This document shows, piece after piece, positions 1 to 9,663 of a stretch of DNA of 64,000 nucleotides. A program made the translations under genes and the position numbers. The stretch comes from Paracoccaceae bacterium Fryx2 (GTDB taxonomy: Bacteria > Pseudomonadota > Alphaproteobacteria > Rhodobacterales > Rhodobacteraceae), in NCBI GenBank assembly GCA_032334235.1, contig JAVSGI010000003.1:868001-932000 (forward strand), read 5' to 3'. How positions within the stretch are numbered: the stretch's first letter is position 1; each line of letters opens with the position of its first letter. The notes beneath the pieces are model-generated. The model saw only the letters and a list, made by a program, of their open reading frames with translations, did not search any database and was not told where the DNA came from.

Positions 1-1040
1 TCCCGCAGGCCGGGGCACCCTTCACCAGCGTGATGAAATACGTGCCCGGCGCCGACATCTATCAGGTCGAGACCCGCCAGCCGGTGGTGACGGTCGCTGC
101 CGGGGCCAGGGCCGAAACCAGTTCGCGTCTGTTCGCCGGTGCCAAGGAATGGGAGACGATCCGCGGCTATCAGGACGCGACAGGGCCCGCCGCCAACAGC
201 GAACCCGTCGCCGGTTTCATCGATTCGATCGACTGGGGCTGGTTCTACTTCCTGACGAAGCCGATCTTCGCGGTGCTGCACTGGCTGCACGGCCTGATCG
301 GCAACATGGGTCTGGCGATCATCGGTCTGACTGTTGTGCTGAAGGCGCTTGTGCTGCCGCTGGCCTACAAATCCTATGTTTCGATGGCGCGCATGAAGGA
401 ACTGCAGCCCGAGATGGAGGCGCTGAAGGAACGCGCGGGCGACGACAAGCAGATGATGCAGCGCGAGATGATGCGGCTCTACAAGGAAAAGAAGGTCAAC
501 CCGGCCGCGGGCTGTCTGCCGATCCTGATCCAGATCCCGATCTTCTTCTCGCTCTACAAGGTGATCTTCGTAACCATCGAGTTGCGGCACGCGCCGTTCT
601 TCGGCTGGCTGAACGACCTGTCCGCGCCCGACTCGTCGTCGATCTACAACTTCTTCGGCCTCGCTCCCTGGGGCGTTCCCGAAGCGGGGTCGATCATGGC
701 GCTGATCTTCATCGGGGTGCTGCCGATCCTGCTCGGCATCTCGATGTGGCTGCAGCAGAAACTGAACCCGGCCCCCACCGACCCGACGCAGCAGATGATC
801 TTCGCCTGGATGCCCTGGGTGTTCATGTTCATGCTGGGCGGCTTTGCCAGCGGGCTGGTGGTGTACTGGATCACCAACAACGTGATCACCTTCATCCAGC
901 AGTATGTCATCATGCTCAGCCACGGCCACAAGCCGGACCTTTTCGGCAACATCAAGTCCGGCTTCAAGAAAAAGCCGCCGGTGGTGAAGGCCGCGAATGA
1001 CACGGGCCCCCCGACGAAGAAGAGCACGGGCAAGAAATGA
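1..1040 (+). CDS. yidC: YidC/Oxa1 membrane protein insertase, C-terminal part
   Basis: Inserts and folds inner-membrane proteins, alone or with SecYEG. The frame is open from base 3 and the start lies upstream of the window, so only the last ~345 residues are seen: the end of the periplasmic domain, then the conserved Oxa1 core. The core shows a first membrane helix (IIGLTVVLKALVLPL), the charged cytoplasmic loop with MARMKELQPEMEALKER, the typical 'NPAAGCLPILIQIPIFFSLY' segment, two more hydrophobic helices and a Lys-rich tail ending KKSTGKK that fits ribosome contact. The stop codon overlaps the start of the next gene (ATGA). The family assignment is firm; the 5' part cannot be judged. Confidence 0.95.
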   Translation, partial: PQAGAPFTSVMKYVPGADIYQVETRQPVVTVAAGARAETSSRLFAGAKEWETIRGYQDATGPAANSEPVAGFIDSIDWGWFYFLTKPIFAVLHWLHGLIGNMGLAIIGLTVVLKALVLPLAYKSYVSMARMKELQPEMEALKERAGDDKQMMQREMMRLYKEKKVNPAAGCLPILIQIPIFFSLYKVIFVTIELRHAPFFGWLNDLSAPDSSSIYNFFGLAPWGVPEAGSIMALIFIGVLPILLGISMWLQQKLNPAPTDPTQQMIFAWMPWVFMFMLGGFASGLVVYWITNNVITFIQQYVIMLSHGHKPDLFGNIKSGFKKKPPVVKAANDTGPPTKKSTGKK

Positions 1041-1789
1041 CCCTGCGGCTGGCGCATATCTGCCGCCACCCCATCAAGGCCCACGGACGCGAAGACCTCG
1101 CGTCCGTTCGGCTTTCGGCGGAGGCGTGCCTGCCGTGGGACCGGCATTGGGCCGTGGCCCATGCGGCGTCGACTTTCGATCGCGCGGCTCCGGAATGGAC
1201 ACCGTGCAGCCAGTTCCAGCGCGCCGCCCGCACCCCCACCCTGATGGCAATCTCGGCGTCCTATGACGAAGCCACAGGCCGGATGCATCTGCGCCACCCG
1301 GACCTGCCCGACCTCGATTTCCTGCCCGAGACCGAAGGCGCGCGGCTGATCAACTGGCTGGCCCCGATCAGCCCGCAGGATGCTTTCCGCCCCGTGGCGC
1401 TGGTGAAGGCGCCGGGGCGGGGCATGACCGACAGCGATTTTCCTTCGGTGTCGATCAAGAATCTCGCGTCGAATGCGGCGCTTTCGGCGCATCTGGGCGT
1501 CGCACTGTCACGCCACCGCTGGCGCGGCAACCTGTGGCTCGACGGTCTGGCTTCCTGGGCCGAGTTCGACCTGATCGGCCGCAGCCTGCGGATCGGTGAT
1601 GCGGTGCTGGAGGTGCGCGAGGCCATCGGGCGCTGCAAGGCAACAACCGCAGACCCCGAAACCGGGATTGTGGACGCCGATACCCTGGCCGGATTGCGCG
1701 CACTGATCGGCGCGCAGCACTTCGGCGTCTATGCCGTCGTCACCAATGGCGGCAGCATCGCCGTGAACGCCCCCGTGGAGGTCCTGTGA
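1037..1789 (+). CDS. MOSC domain-containing protein
   Basis: 250 residues. The C-terminal half carries features of MOSC (molybdenum cofactor sulfurase C-terminal) domains: a run around LWLDGLASWAEFDLIGRSLRIGD followed by a single Cys in GRCKATTADPETG, the position used for sulfur or Moco binding in the family. Its substrate is unknown; known MOSC proteins (e.g. YiiM, mARC) act on N-hydroxylated compounds or transfer sulfur. It starts at an ATGA overlap with yidC and ends in a GTGA overlap with engB, so it is translationally coupled to both. This yidC-MOSC-engB order is, from general knowledge, common in Rhodobacteraceae. Confidence 0.88.
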   Translation: MTLRLAHICRHPIKAHGREDLASVRLSAEACLPWDRHWAVAHAASTFDRAAPEWTPCSQFQRAARTPTLMAISASYDEATGRMHLRHPDLPDLDFLPETEGARLINWLAPISPQDAFRPVALVKAPGRGMTDSDFPSVSIKNLASNAALSAHLGVALSRHRWRGNLWLDGLASWAEFDLIGRSLRIGDAVLEVREAIGRCKATTADPETGIVDADTLAGLRALIGAQHFGVYAVVTNGGSIAVNAPVEVL

Positions 1790-2439
1790 CCCAGTTGTCC
1801 TTACCCCTTGCCCCGGACCCCGAATTCGCCGCGCGCGAAGCGGGGCGGTTGCTGTTCGCCGGGCCGGTCGATTTCGTCAAGGGCGTGGTGGCAATGCCCG
1901 GCCTGCCCCCGGCCGACCGCCTGGAAGTGTGCTTTGCAGGGCGGTCGAACGTCGGGAAATCCAGCCTGATCAACGCGCTGACCGGGCGCAAGTCGCTGGC
2001 CCGCGCCTCCAATACGCCGGGCCGCACGCAGGAGATCAACTTCTTCGCTCTGGGGACCGAGCGCTACCTCGTCGACCTGCCGGGCTATGGCTACGCCGAG
2101 GCCCCGGTGGCGATCGTGGCGAAGTGGCAGCGCCTGCTGAAGGACTATCTGCAGGGCCGCCAGACCCTGCGCCGCGCCTTCGTGCTGATCGACACGCGGC
2201 ATGGCGCGAAGGCGGTGGATGAAGAGATCATGACCCTGCTCGACCGTTCTGCCGTGACCTTCCAGGCGGTGATGACCAAGGCCGACAAGGTCAGCACCGC
2301 CGAACGCGACGCCAACATCGACCAGGTGCGCGGCGTGCTGGCGCGGCATCCGGCGGCCTACCCCGAGCTGGTGGTGACCAGTTCGGAAAAAGGTGACGGG
2401 ATCGAGACGTTGCGCGCCATCATCGCCACGCTGGAATGA
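1786..2439 (+). CDS. engB: ribosome biogenesis GTPase EngB (YihA/YsxC)
   Basis: GTPase needed for late 50S subunit assembly and, in other bacteria, for division. All five G motifs are visible in the 217 residues: G1 GRSNVGKSS, G2 in NTPGRTQE, G3 DLPGYGYA, G4 TKADK and G5 TSSEKG. The DLPGYGYA form of G3 is diagnostic of the EngB/YihA family. The GTG start at 1786 overlaps the stop of the MOSC gene. The gene is followed by a double-hairpin repeat that probably ends transcription before the convergent SDR gene. Confidence 0.95.
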   Translation: MTQLSLPLAPDPEFAAREAGRLLFAGPVDFVKGVVAMPGLPPADRLEVCFAGRSNVGKSSLINALTGRKSLARASNTPGRTQEINFFALGTERYLVDLPGYGYAEAPVAIVAKWQRLLKDYLQGRQTLRRAFVLIDTRHGAKAVDEEIMTLLDRSAVTFQAVMTKADKVSTAERDANIDQVRGVLARHPAAYPELVVTSSEKGDGIETLRAIIATLE

Positions 2440-2448
2440 CGGTGGGGC

Positions 2449-2502
2449 GGACCAAAAATCTTCCAAGATTTTTGCAAGATTTTTCCTGAAAAATCTTGGT
2501 CC
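2449..2502. repeat. double-hairpin palindromic element, probable terminator
   Basis: An outer stem GGACC (2449-2453)/GGTCC (2498-2502) encloses two perfect 9-bp hairpins, AAAAATCTT/AAGATTTTT at 2454-2473 and AAGATTTTT/AAAAATCTT at 2476-2497. It lies between the convergent engB and SDR genes and is T-rich on both strands, so it can act as a bidirectional terminator. The same architecture recurs at 49732-49787. Confidence 0.75.
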
Positions 2503-2525
2503 CGGCCCGGCCGCCACGCGCAACG

Positions 2526-3257
2526 TCAGACGTGCTGCGCGCCGTTGACCTCGATTTCCGCGCCGGAAATATAGCTCGACTGGTCCGAACACAGGAACCA
2601 GATGACATCCGCCACCTCTTTTGGTTGCCCCAGCCGCTGCATCGGCAGCTTCTCCACGATCTTGTCGGTGCCTGGCGACAGGATCGAGGTCTGCACCTCG
2701 CCGGGGGCGATGGCATTGACCCGCACGCCCAGCGGGCCGAAATCATGCGCCATCTCGCGCGTCAGCGCCGCCAGCGCCGCCTTAGAGGTTGCGTAGGCCG
2801 CCCCCGCGAAGGGATGCACCCGCGATCCGGCAATCGAGGTCACATTCACCACCGAGCCCTTGGTAGCCGCCAGTTCATCCTGCAACCCGCGCGCCATGAT
2901 CACCGAGGAGAAGAAATTGACATGGAACACATGCCCCCAGGTCCTGAGGTCGGTTTCCAGCGTGTTCAACCGCTTGCCGGTCGGCCCCTTGGGCGAGATG
3001 CCCGCGTTGTTGACCAGTGCATGAAGCCTTCCGCCGATCTTGCCCTTGATGACCTCGATCGCCTCGATCGTTTTCTTGGGGTCGGCAAGGTCGATCTGGA
3101 TATGGTTTTCCTCGCCGCCCGGCCACGGGCAGCGCACATCGAACGGCTGGCGCGAGCAGGTCAGCACCCGCCACCCTTCCGAGGAAAACCGCTTGACCGT
3201 GGCATGGCCGATACCCCGGCTTGCGCCGGTCAGCACGATGGTCTTCTGTTCGGTCAT
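2526..3257 (-). CDS. SDR family oxidoreductase
   Basis: 243-residue short-chain dehydrogenase/reductase with a Rossmann fold. It shows the N-terminal cofactor motif TGASRGIGH, the NNAG motif, a catalytic Ser in VTSIAGS and the YxxxK pair in AYATSKAAL. The residues after the second strand (TCSRQPFD) do not settle NAD versus NADP. The C-terminal part ([19 protein letters not shown]...[10 protein letters not shown]) is typical of the classical FabG-like branch, but substrate cannot be inferred. It is divergent from argB (146 bp between start codons), so the two probably have separate promoters in that gap. Confidence 0.9.
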   Translation of the reverse strand: MTEQKTIVLTGASRGIGHATVKRFSSEGWRVLTCSRQPFDVRCPWPGGEENHIQIDLADPKKTIEAIEVIKGKIGGRLHALVNNAGISPKGPTGKRLNTLETDLRTWGHVFHVNFFSSVIMARGLQDELAATKGSVVNVTSIAGSRVHPFAGAAYATSKAALAALTREMAHDFGPLGVRVNAIAPGEVQTSILSPGTDKIVEKLPMQRLGQPKEVADVIWFLCSDQSSYISGAEIEVNGAQHV

Positions 3258-3403
3258 TCGGTCACTCCTTCGGACAGGAGGAAAGACTTACTCTTGCGGT
3301 CGGGAAAGGCAAGCGCGTCCGCGCAGACTTGGCAGCAGCGCACAAAGCGGTTACCAAAGCCGCAGTTCCACCGGGGGCCCGCCCATTGAAAAAGCAGCTT
3401 GCC

Positions 3404-4285
3404 ATGATGCGTGATTCCATCGCCACCGCCCGGACGTTGTCCGAGGCGCTTCCCTACATGCAGCGGTACGCCGGGGCCGTGGTCGTCGTGAAATTCGGCG
3501 GCAACGCCATGGGCGACGAGGCGGCGATGGCCGAATTTGCCCGCGACATCGTGCTGATGCGGCAAGTGGGCGTGAATCCGGTCGTGGTGCATGGCGGCGG
3601 GCCGATGATCAACGACCTGCTGGCGCGACTGGGCATCGAATCGCGCTTCGTGCGTGGCAAGCGCGTGACCGACAAGGCCACCGTCGAGGTGGTCGAGATG
3701 GTGCTGACCGGGCTGGTCAACAAGCGCATCGTGCAGGCCATCATGGATGAGGGCGGCCGCGCGGTCGGCCTTTCGGGCAAGGATGACGACATGATGGTCT
3801 GCGTTGCCGACGACCCCGAACTGGGCTTCGTCGGTCGCCCGGTCGAGATGAACGTGCAGGTGCTGCGCGATCTGTTCTCGGCGGGCATCATCCCGGTCGT
3901 GGCCCCGGTCGCCACCGGGATGGAACCGAACGAGACCTACAACGTCAATGGCGACACTGCCGCCGGCGCGATTGCCGGGGCGCTGAAGGCCGACCGCTTG
4001 CTGCTGCTGACTGATGTTTCGGGCGTGAAGAACGCGGCGGGCGAGGTGATCACGCAATTGTCGCCCGAAGAAGTGCGCGCGCTGACCGACAGCGGCGTGA
4101 TCGCGGGCGGCATGATTCCCAAGACCGAAACCGCGCTGCTGGCGCTGGAGCAGGGCGTGCGGGCCGTGGTCATCCTCGATGGCCGCATTGCCAATGCCTG
4201 CCTGCTGGAACTGTTCACCGACCATGGTGCAGGGTCGCTGATCCGTTCTACCGCGCCACGGGTCAAGCCGCGCAACGAAGGGTGA
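3404..4285 (+). CDS. argB: acetylglutamate kinase
   Basis: Phosphorylates N-acetyl-L-glutamate with ATP, the second step of arginine biosynthesis. The 293 residues show the amino acid kinase fold: KFGGNAMG (phosphate binding), VVHGGGP (acetylglutamate/ATP loop), [13 protein letters not shown] and LLTDVSGV. The frame is open further upstream, but the translation before [18 protein letters not shown] does not resemble the family, so the start is placed at 3404 (a second ATG at 3407 is equally possible). The N-terminal helix before KFGG is the kind found in arginine-sensitive enzymes, so feedback inhibition is plausible but inferred. Its stop overlaps the next gene (GTGA). Confidence 0.95.
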   Translation: MMRDSIATARTLSEALPYMQRYAGAVVVVKFGGNAMGDEAAMAEFARDIVLMRQVGVNPVVVHGGGPMINDLLARLGIESRFVRGKRVTDKATVEVVEMVLTGLVNKRIVQAIMDEGGRAVGLSGKDDDMMVCVADDPELGFVGRPVEMNVQVLRDLFSAGIIPVVAPVATGMEPNETYNVNGDTAAGAIAGALKADRLLLLTDVSGVKNAAGEVITQLSPEEVRALTDSGVIAGGMIPKTETALLALEQGVRAVVILDGRIANACLLELFTDHGAGSLIRSTAPRVKPRNEG

Positions 4286-4932
4286 CGCTGGAAGGCATCT
4301 CTGCCCTCGCGGCGGCTCATGCGCTGGAAATCTTTGGCGGTTTTCACGCGCAACCGGAGGACACCCTGCCGAAAGGCACCGCCACGCTGCTGCTGCTCGG
4401 ACCGCGCGAGCCCGGCTTCTGGCCGCATCTGACCACACAGCCGGAATGGCTGGATGGCGCGCCCGACCCGGTGGACCGCTGGTCGCGCCGGGTGATCGGG
4501 CGACTTGCCTGTGCACTCGGCGCCAAGGCGCTGTTTCCATTCGGCGGCCCGCCGTGGCAGCCGTTCCAGACCTGGGCGCTGCGCTCCGGGCGGGCGTGGG
4601 AAAGCCCGGTGCGGCTGCTGGTGCATGACCGGGCCGGGCTGTTCGTGTCCTTTCGCGGCGCGCTGGCGCTTACGGAACATCTGGCCCTGCCCGCGCCGCC
4701 GCCCTGCCCCTGCCTTCGCTGCGAGGGGCAACCCTGCCGCACCGCCTGCCCGCCCCGCGCCCTGACCGATGCGGGCTATGACCTTGCCGCCTGCCACGAT
4801 TTCCTCGATACAGCACCTGGTGAGGCGTGCATGACAACCGGCTGCGGCGTGCGCCGCGCTTGCCCCGTCTCCCTCGCCTATGCAAGAATGGCAGACCAAT
4901 CGAAATACCATATGAGGCAGTTCCACCGATGA
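4282..4932 (+). CDS. ferredoxin-like cysteine-rich protein of unknown function
   Basis: 216 residues; no named family recognised. The first ~135 residues contain no obvious catalytic motif. The C-terminal third has nine Cys: C142, C144, C147, C152 and C156 (…[14 protein letters not shown], close to a 4Fe-4S C-x2-C-xn-C-x3-CP site), C171, then C183, C188 and C194 ([13 protein letters not shown]). One or two 4Fe-4S clusters are likely, which would suit electron transfer, but the partner is unknown. The start is GTG at 4282 overlapping the argB stop, and its own stop overlaps the phosphatase start (ATGA), so it is part of a coupled three-gene operon. Conserved ferredoxin-like proteins next to argB are seen in related genomes, from memory. 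Confidence 0.75.
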   Translation: MTLEGISALAAAHALEIFGGFHAQPEDTLPKGTATLLLLGPREPGFWPHLTTQPEWLDGAPDPVDRWSRRVIGRLACALGAKALFPFGGPPWQPFQTWALRSGRAWESPVRLLVHDRAGLFVSFRGALALTEHLALPAPPPCPCLRCEGQPCRTACPPRALTDAGYDLAACHDFLDTAPGEACMTTGCGVRRACPVSLAYARMADQSKYHMRQFHR

Positions 4933-5435
4933 CCAAGCGCCTGATCCTGATTCGCCACGCGAAATCGGCCTGGGACGACCCGCTGATTGCCGATCATGAC
5001 CGCCCGCTGGCCCCCCGGGGAATCGCGGCGGCGCATGATCTGGGCCAGTGGCTTGCCTCGCGCGGCTATGTGCCGGGCGAGATCAAGTGTTCCGATGCGC
5101 TGCGCACCCGCGACACCTGGGCGGGCATTGCCCCGTCGCTGCCGGGCACGCCGGAACCGGTGCTGAAATCGGCGCTTTATCAGGCCGGCCCCGACGTGAT
5201 GCTGGCCGTGCTGCGCCACGCCACGGCCGATACCGTCGCCATGCTGGGCCACAACCCGGGCATTGCCGAGTTTGCCCACCGTCTGGTCGCCCATGCGCCG
5301 CTGAACCCGGAATTCCAGCGTTACCCGACCGGGGCGACGCTGGTGGTGGAATTCCCGATCGACAGCTGGCAGGATGCCAACTTCGGCGAGGCGATGACGC
5401 TGGATTTCGTGGTGCCGCGCGAACTGGTGGCCTGA
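4929..5435 (+). CDS. SixA-like histidine phosphatase family protein
   Basis: 168 residues. The phosphohistidine motif LIRHAKSAW (residues ~6-14) and a second His in MLGHNPGIAE are those of the SixA branch of the histidine phosphatase (phosphoglycerate mutase-like) superfamily. SixA of E. coli removes phosphate from histidine phosphotransfer proteins; whether this enzyme does so is not shown. The start at 4929 is chosen because the motif follows directly and the ATG forms an ATGA overlap with the previous stop; the open frame upstream is low-complexity. Followed by a strong terminator. Confidence 0.88.
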   Translation: MTKRLILIRHAKSAWDDPLIADHDRPLAPRGIAAAHDLGQWLASRGYVPGEIKCSDALRTRDTWAGIAPSLPGTPEPVLKSALYQAGPDVMLAVLRHATADTVAMLGHNPGIAEFAHRLVAHAPLNPEFQRYPTGATLVVEFPIDSWQDANFGEAMTLDFVVPRELVA

Positions 5436-5457
5436 AACCCGCCATGCCTGCATGAGA

Positions 5458-5493
5458 AAAGGCCGGGGGGTGCACCCCGGCCTTTCGGTTTTT
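5458..5493 (+). terminator. Rho-independent terminator after the argB operon
   Basis: Perfect 11-bp stem AAAGGCCGGGG (5458-5468)/CCCCGGCCTTT (5475-5485) with loop GGTGCA, followed by CGGTTTTT. It sits 22 bp after the phosphatase stop and before the convergent ferredoxin gene. Confidence 0.9.
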
Positions 5494-5506
5494 CGCGACA
5501 GACCGA

Positions 5507-5875
5507 TCAGGCGCCGCCCGGTTCGCCGGTGAAGGTGATCGTCACATCCTCGTCCCGCGCGATGAACTGGCAGGCCAGCCGGTAACGCGGCGGCAGGTCG
5601 CGCACCTCGGCATCCTCGATTTCCTGCGCCGTCAGCTTGCCCAGTTCGCGCAGTTTCAGCTTTTCCTTCTCGGTCAGCGCGATGCCCATCCGCATCGACG
5701 GCTGGGCATAGGTGACCTCGATCAGGCACGAGGCGCAGTTGCCGTCGCGGCATTCGAAAGGAATCGGGATGTGGTTTTCCTCGGCCAGCGCCAGAACCGT
5801 CTTGGTATCGCCGGCGACGGCGTAGAGCGTCTTGCTGCCGTGCAGCAGCGGAGAGGAGAAGGTGATGTTTGCCAT
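5507..5875 (-). CDS. 2Fe-2S ferredoxin (FdIV-like)
   Basis: 122-residue electron carrier. Cluster ligands are C42, C47 and C50 (ECRDGNCASC) and C102 (YRLACQF). The first three follow the plant-type C-x4-C-x2-C pattern; the fourth is 52 residues later rather than the usual ~30 because of a charged insert (LTEKEKLKLRELGKLTAQE). From memory this resembles ferredoxin IV (fdxC) of Rhodobacter capsulatus, so that symbol is possible but not certain. The ATG at 5875 is preferred over the earlier one in frame because the β-strand-forming N-terminus (MANITFSSP) begins there. It stands alone, ~150 bp from the next gene. Confidence 0.88.
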   Translation of the reverse strand: MANITFSSPLLHGSKTLYAVAGDTKTVLALAEENHIPIPFECRDGNCASCLIEVTYAQPSMRMGIALTEKEKLKLRELGKLTAQEIEDAEVRDLPPRYRLACQFIARDEDVTITFTGEPGGA

Positions 5876-6043
5876 GTCTTGCGTCCTTGAGTGGCCACCC
5901 ACCACGGTTTCCGCGGTCAGGCAGCAGTTGCCGGTCAAGCCGGGTTCGCGTCGTCACTGTTGGGGAAGCATGTGGCGTGCCAAGATCGGGCGGCAGATTT
6001 GCAGACAAAACCTGCGGCATTGTCGGAAAGCCGACATGACAAT

Positions 6044-6076
6044 GCATGAAGGGGGGCAGATTGCCCCCCTTCATGC
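6044..6076 (-). terminator. hairpin after the bzt operon
   Basis: Perfect 15-bp stem GCATGAAGGGGGGCA (6044-6058)/TGCCCCCCTTCATGC (6062-6076), 3-base loop, 14 bp beyond the bztD stop. No U-run follows, so it may be a Rho-assisted end or an mRNA-stabilising 3' structure. Confidence 0.7.
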
Positions 6077-6090
6077 CATCCTGCCGGGTT

Positions 6091-6870
6091 TCAGTGACCG
6101 AGGATCTGGCTGAGGAACAGCTTGGTACGCTCGGATTTGGGATTGTTGAAGAACTCTTTCGGCTCGTTCTGCTCGACGATCTGGCCCTGATCCATGAAGA
6201 TCACGCGGTTGGCCACGGCTTGCGCAAAGCCCATTTCGTGCGTCACGCAGATCATGGTCATGCCCTCCTGCGCCAGTTCGATCATGGTATCGAGCACTTC
6301 CTTGATCATCTCGGGGTCAAGGGCCGAGGTCGGCTCGTCGAACAGCATGATGCGCGGCTTCATGCACAGCGACCGGGCAATGGCGACGCGCTGCTGCTGG
6401 CCGCCCGAAAGCTGGCCGGGATATTTCAGCGCCTGCTCGGGGATCTTGACCTTGCGCAGGTAGTGCATCGCCACCTCTTCGGCTTCTTTCTTCGGGGTCT
6501 TGCGGACCCAGATCGGCGCCAGCGTCAGATTTTCCAGAATCGTCAGATGCGGGAACAGGTTGAAGTGCTGGAACACCATGCCGACCTCCGACCGCACCTT
6601 GTCGATGTTCTTCAGGTCGCTGGTCAGTTCGGTGCCATCCACCACGATCTGCCCGGACTGATGTTCCTCCAGCCGGTTGATGCAGCGGATCAGGGTCGAT
6701 TTGCCCGAACCCGAAGGGCCGCAGATCACGATCCGCTCGCCACGCTGCACGGTCATGTTGATGTCGCGCAGCACATGGAAGGTGCCGAACCACTTGTTCA
6801 TCTGGCTGATCTGGATGGCGATCTCGTCGGTCACCTGCATGTGGCTGCGGTCGATGGCAAGGTCTGTCAT
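6091..6870 (-). CDS. bztD: amino acid ABC transporter ATP-binding protein
   Basis: 259-residue ATPase of the polar amino acid (PAAT) type. Walker [10 protein letters not shown] is at residues 51-59, followed by the ABC signature [15 protein letters not shown], Walker B IMLFDEP, the D-loop SALDPE and the switch His in CVTHEMG. Together with the upstream genes it forms a complete BztABCD/AapJQMP importer for glutamate, glutamine, aspartate and asparagine; that specificity is known for R. capsulatus Bzt and is inferred here from gene set and order. It begins 10 bp after the bztC stop. Confidence 0.93.
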   Translation of the reverse strand: MTDLAIDRSHMQVTDEIAIQISQMNKWFGTFHVLRDINMTVQRGERIVICGPSGSGKSTLIRCINRLEEHQSGQIVVDGTELTSDLKNIDKVRSEVGMVFQHFNLFPHLTILENLTLAPIWVRKTPKKEAEEVAMHYLRKVKIPEQALKYPGQLSGGQQQRVAIARSLCMKPRIMLFDEPTSALDPEMIKEVLDTMIELAQEGMTMICVTHEMGFAQAVANRVIFMDQGQIVEQNEPKEFFNNPKSERTKLFLSQILGH

Positions 6871-6880
6871 GTCGGGCTCC

Positions 6881-8296
6881 TCAGCGGTGGTCGGTTTTCA
6901 GCTTGCGTTCCAGATACATGGAATAGCGCGACATGCTGAAGTTGAAGATGAAGAAGATCGAGGCGACGAATATGTAGGGCTCCCAGTAGATGCCCTTCCA
7001 GTCGATGTCGGCTCGGACGGCGTCGGTGATGCCCTTCAGCGGGTCCAGCAGGCCGACGAACACCACCAGCGTGGTATCCTTGAACATGCCGATGAAGGTG
7101 GACACGATGCCGGGGATCGAGATCTTCAGCGCCTGCGGCAGGATGATCAGGCGCTGTGCGTTCCAGTAGTTCAGGCCCAGCGAATCCGCCGCCTCGTACT
7201 GCCCGCGCGGCAGGGCGGCAAGCCCGCCCCGGACCACCTCGGCGATGTAGGCCGCAGCGAACAGCGTCACCATGATGATCACGCGCAGGATGATGTCGAA
7301 GTTGGTGCCGGGCGGCAGGAAGTAGTTCAACAGCAGCGAGGCCACGAACAACAGGGTGATCAGCGGCACGCCGCGGATGAACTCGATGAACCCGACCGAC
7401 ATTGCCTTGATCAGGAACATGTCGGACTGCCGACCCAGCGCCAGAAGGATTCCCAGCGGCAGCGACAGCACGATGCCCGACACGCCGATGGTCAGCGCCA
7501 GCACGAAGCCGCCGAACTTGTCGGACCGCACGGCCTCCAGCGACAGCGGCAGCACGGTGTCCAGCACGGCCTGAAGATGCGGGATCAGCGGGAAGGCATC
7601 GCGGACCTGCCAGCCGAACAGGCGGAAATCCAGCAGCACCGGGTCGGCGCTGAACAGGCCCAGCACGCCGCCGATCAGGTTTTTCAGGCCCGACAGCGGG
7701 TCCAGATACAGCAAGACCACCAGCAGGGCCGCCCCCCCAGCCGCCAGCAGCGGGCCGTGGTTGCGGGCCAGGATGCGGAAGGTCTGGATCGCCGCAAGAA
7801 TGGTCAGCGTGATCAGCGCCGGCCCCCAGAACGACCCGCCCCACATCAGCCAGACGGCCAGTGCCGGGTAGATCACCGTCAGCCACAGCAGTTGCCGCGG
7901 CACCGCCGAGAACAGGATGGGCGCCAGCGAGACGAACAGAAGCAGCAGCGCCACCGTCGGCCGCCAGTACAGGTGCGACGGGTAGAAGCCGAAAACGAAC
8001 TGCGTCCAGCGTTCGCGGATCATCGCCCAGCAGGCGCCGGTTGCGCCTTCGCCCCAGGTGGCGATGGTTATGGCGCGGCATTCCTGAAGCGAGTCGGCAA
8101 CCCAGACCGACTGGCGCAGCCACGGATAGGCGGCCTGCACCAGCCACACCACGATCGCCAGCCCGAGCAGCGTCAGCATCGTGTTCACCGGCCCGGAAAA
8201 CAGGTTCTCGCGCAGCCAGCGCACCGCGCCGGATTCGCGGATCGGCGGCGCCTGCTCTGGCAGCATCTCGGGGCGGACGTAGGAGGAGAAGGTCAT
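6881..8296 (-). CDS. bztC: amino acid ABC transporter permease
   Basis: 471-residue permease. The C-terminal ~220 residues are the MetI-like permease domain, with the coupling segment [28 protein letters not shown] (EAA loop). The N-terminal half has several extra hydrophobic helices and a long soluble stretch, as in BztC/AapM, which are larger than ordinary PAAT permeases. It pairs with bztB to form the channel. The start at 8296 lies 1 bp beyond the bztB stop, indicating translational coupling. Confidence 0.92.
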   Translation of the reverse strand: MTFSSYVRPEMLPEQAPPIRESGAVRWLRENLFSGPVNTMLTLLGLAIVVWLVQAAYPWLRQSVWVADSLQECRAITIATWGEGATGACWAMIRERWTQFVFGFYPSHLYWRPTVALLLLFVSLAPILFSAVPRQLLWLTVIYPALAVWLMWGGSFWGPALITLTILAAIQTFRILARNHGPLLAAGGAALLVVLLYLDPLSGLKNLIGGVLGLFSADPVLLDFRLFGWQVRDAFPLIPHLQAVLDTVLPLSLEAVRSDKFGGFVLALTIGVSGIVLSLPLGILLALGRQSDMFLIKAMSVGFIEFIRGVPLITLLFVASLLLNYFLPPGTNFDIILRVIIMVTLFAAAYIAEVVRGGLAALPRGQYEAADSLGLNYWNAQRLIILPQALKISIPGIVSTFIGMFKDTTLVVFVGLLDPLKGITDAVRADIDWKGIYWEPYIFVASIFFIFNFSMSRYSMYLERKLKTDHR

Positions 8297-8297
8297 C

Positions 8298-9560
8298 TCA
8301 GCGCTCCTTCAGTTTGACGGAGGCGTTGTAGACGTTCATCACCGCCGAAATCGACAGGCTCAGCGCCAGGTAGATCAGCATCATCAGCAGCACCGCCTCA
8401 AGCTCGCGCCCGGTCTGGTTCAGGGTGATGCCGCCCAGCGTGCCGCGCAGGTCAAGGTAGCCCACGGCGATGGCCAGCGACGAGTTCTTGGTGAGGTTCA
8501 GGTATTGCGAGATCAGCGGCGGGATGATCACCCGCAAGGCTTGCGGCAGGATCACCAGGTTCATCGTGCGCCCCGGCCGCAGCCCCAGCGCATAGGCAGC
8601 CTCGGATTGCCCGTGCGAGATGGCAAGAATGCCCGCCCGCACGATCTCGGCAATGAAGGCCCCGGTGTACAGCGACAGTGCCAGCCACAGCGCCATGAAC
8701 GAGTTGGGCACATTGGTGCCGCCAACGAAGTTGAAGCCGCGCAGTTCGGGGTATCCGAAGTGGAACCCCAGCGCCACCAGCATCAGGATCACCGGCACCA
8801 CCAGGATCAGCACCGATTTCCACCAGGTCACCGGACGGTCGCCGGTTGCTTCCTGCACCGCCGTGGCACGGCGCAGCAGGGCGCGGCGGGCCATCAGGCT
8901 GACGACCACAGTGGCGACAAGCGCCAGAAGATCGACGCTGATCTTGAAGATGACGATGTCGATATTGCCCAGGCTGCGCGAAAACAGCGGGTCCGGCACT
9001 GCGGTGTAGCGGTTGGTGATGGCGACAGTGTCGAAGAACTGCATCGACATGGCCGCCACACCATCGGCATCGGGCCGGTAGGCATTGGGGGCGGGCATAC
9101 TTTCGGTGAAAACCGCGTAGATCAGCAGGATCCACAAGAGCAGCGGCACGTTGCGGAAAATCTCGACATAGACCGTCATCAACCGCCCGACGAGCCAGTT
9201 CTTCGACAGGCGCAGCACGCCGACGATCACCCCGATCACCGTCGCCGCAATGCAGCCCAGGGCCGCCACCAGCAACGTGTTCAAGAGGCCGATCAGCATC
9301 GCCCGGGCGTGGGTGCTGTCATTGGTGTATTCGACCAGCCGCATGCTGATGTCATACCCGGCGCGCTGACCGAGGAAGCCGAAGTTGAAATCCTTGCCCA
9401 GGGCTTCAAGATTGCGGATCGTGTTGTCCACCAGCCAGGCCGCGCCGGCCATCACCAGCAGAAAGACCACGACCTGAATTGTCAGCGACCGATACCGGGT
9501 ATCGTATATCAGCATGCTCAGCCGAAAGTCGGCTTTCGGCACGTCGGGGACGTTGACCAT
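8298..9560 (-). CDS. bztB: amino acid ABC transporter permease
   Basis: 420-residue permease partner of BztC. It has an N-terminal helix (LTIQVVVFLLVMAGAAWLV), a BztB/AapQ-type extension, and a C-terminal permease domain with EAA-type loop AFIAEIVRAGILAISHGQSEAAYALGL. Located 140 bp downstream of bztA, with a GC-rich hairpin in the gap that probably lowers permease expression relative to the binding protein. Confidence 0.92.
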   Translation of the reverse strand: MVNVPDVPKADFRLSMLIYDTRYRSLTIQVVVFLLVMAGAAWLVDNTIRNLEALGKDFNFGFLGQRAGYDISMRLVEYTNDSTHARAMLIGLLNTLLVAALGCIAATVIGVIVGVLRLSKNWLVGRLMTVYVEIFRNVPLLLWILLIYAVFTESMPAPNAYRPDADGVAAMSMQFFDTVAITNRYTAVPDPLFSRSLGNIDIVIFKISVDLLALVATVVVSLMARRALLRRATAVQEATGDRPVTWWKSVLILVVPVILMLVALGFHFGYPELRGFNFVGGTNVPNSFMALWLALSLYTGAFIAEIVRAGILAISHGQSEAAYALGLRPGRTMNLVILPQALRVIIPPLISQYLNLTKNSSLAIAVGYLDLRGTLGGITLNQTGRELEAVLLMMLIYLALSLSISAVMNVYNASVKLKER

Positions 9561-9663
9561 CGGTTTCCCCTGTGTAGGCCCGCGTGTCCGGCTTTGGCCG
9601 GCGATATGGCGTCGTTGCGCCCGTCGCGATCCTGGATGTCTTGTTGTAGCTCGGAAAAGCGGA

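Noticed and set aside
6677-8317. Plus-strand open frame rich in Gln/His/Arg opposite bztC
   Set aside because: Low-complexity reverse of permease codons; bztC is clearly the gene.
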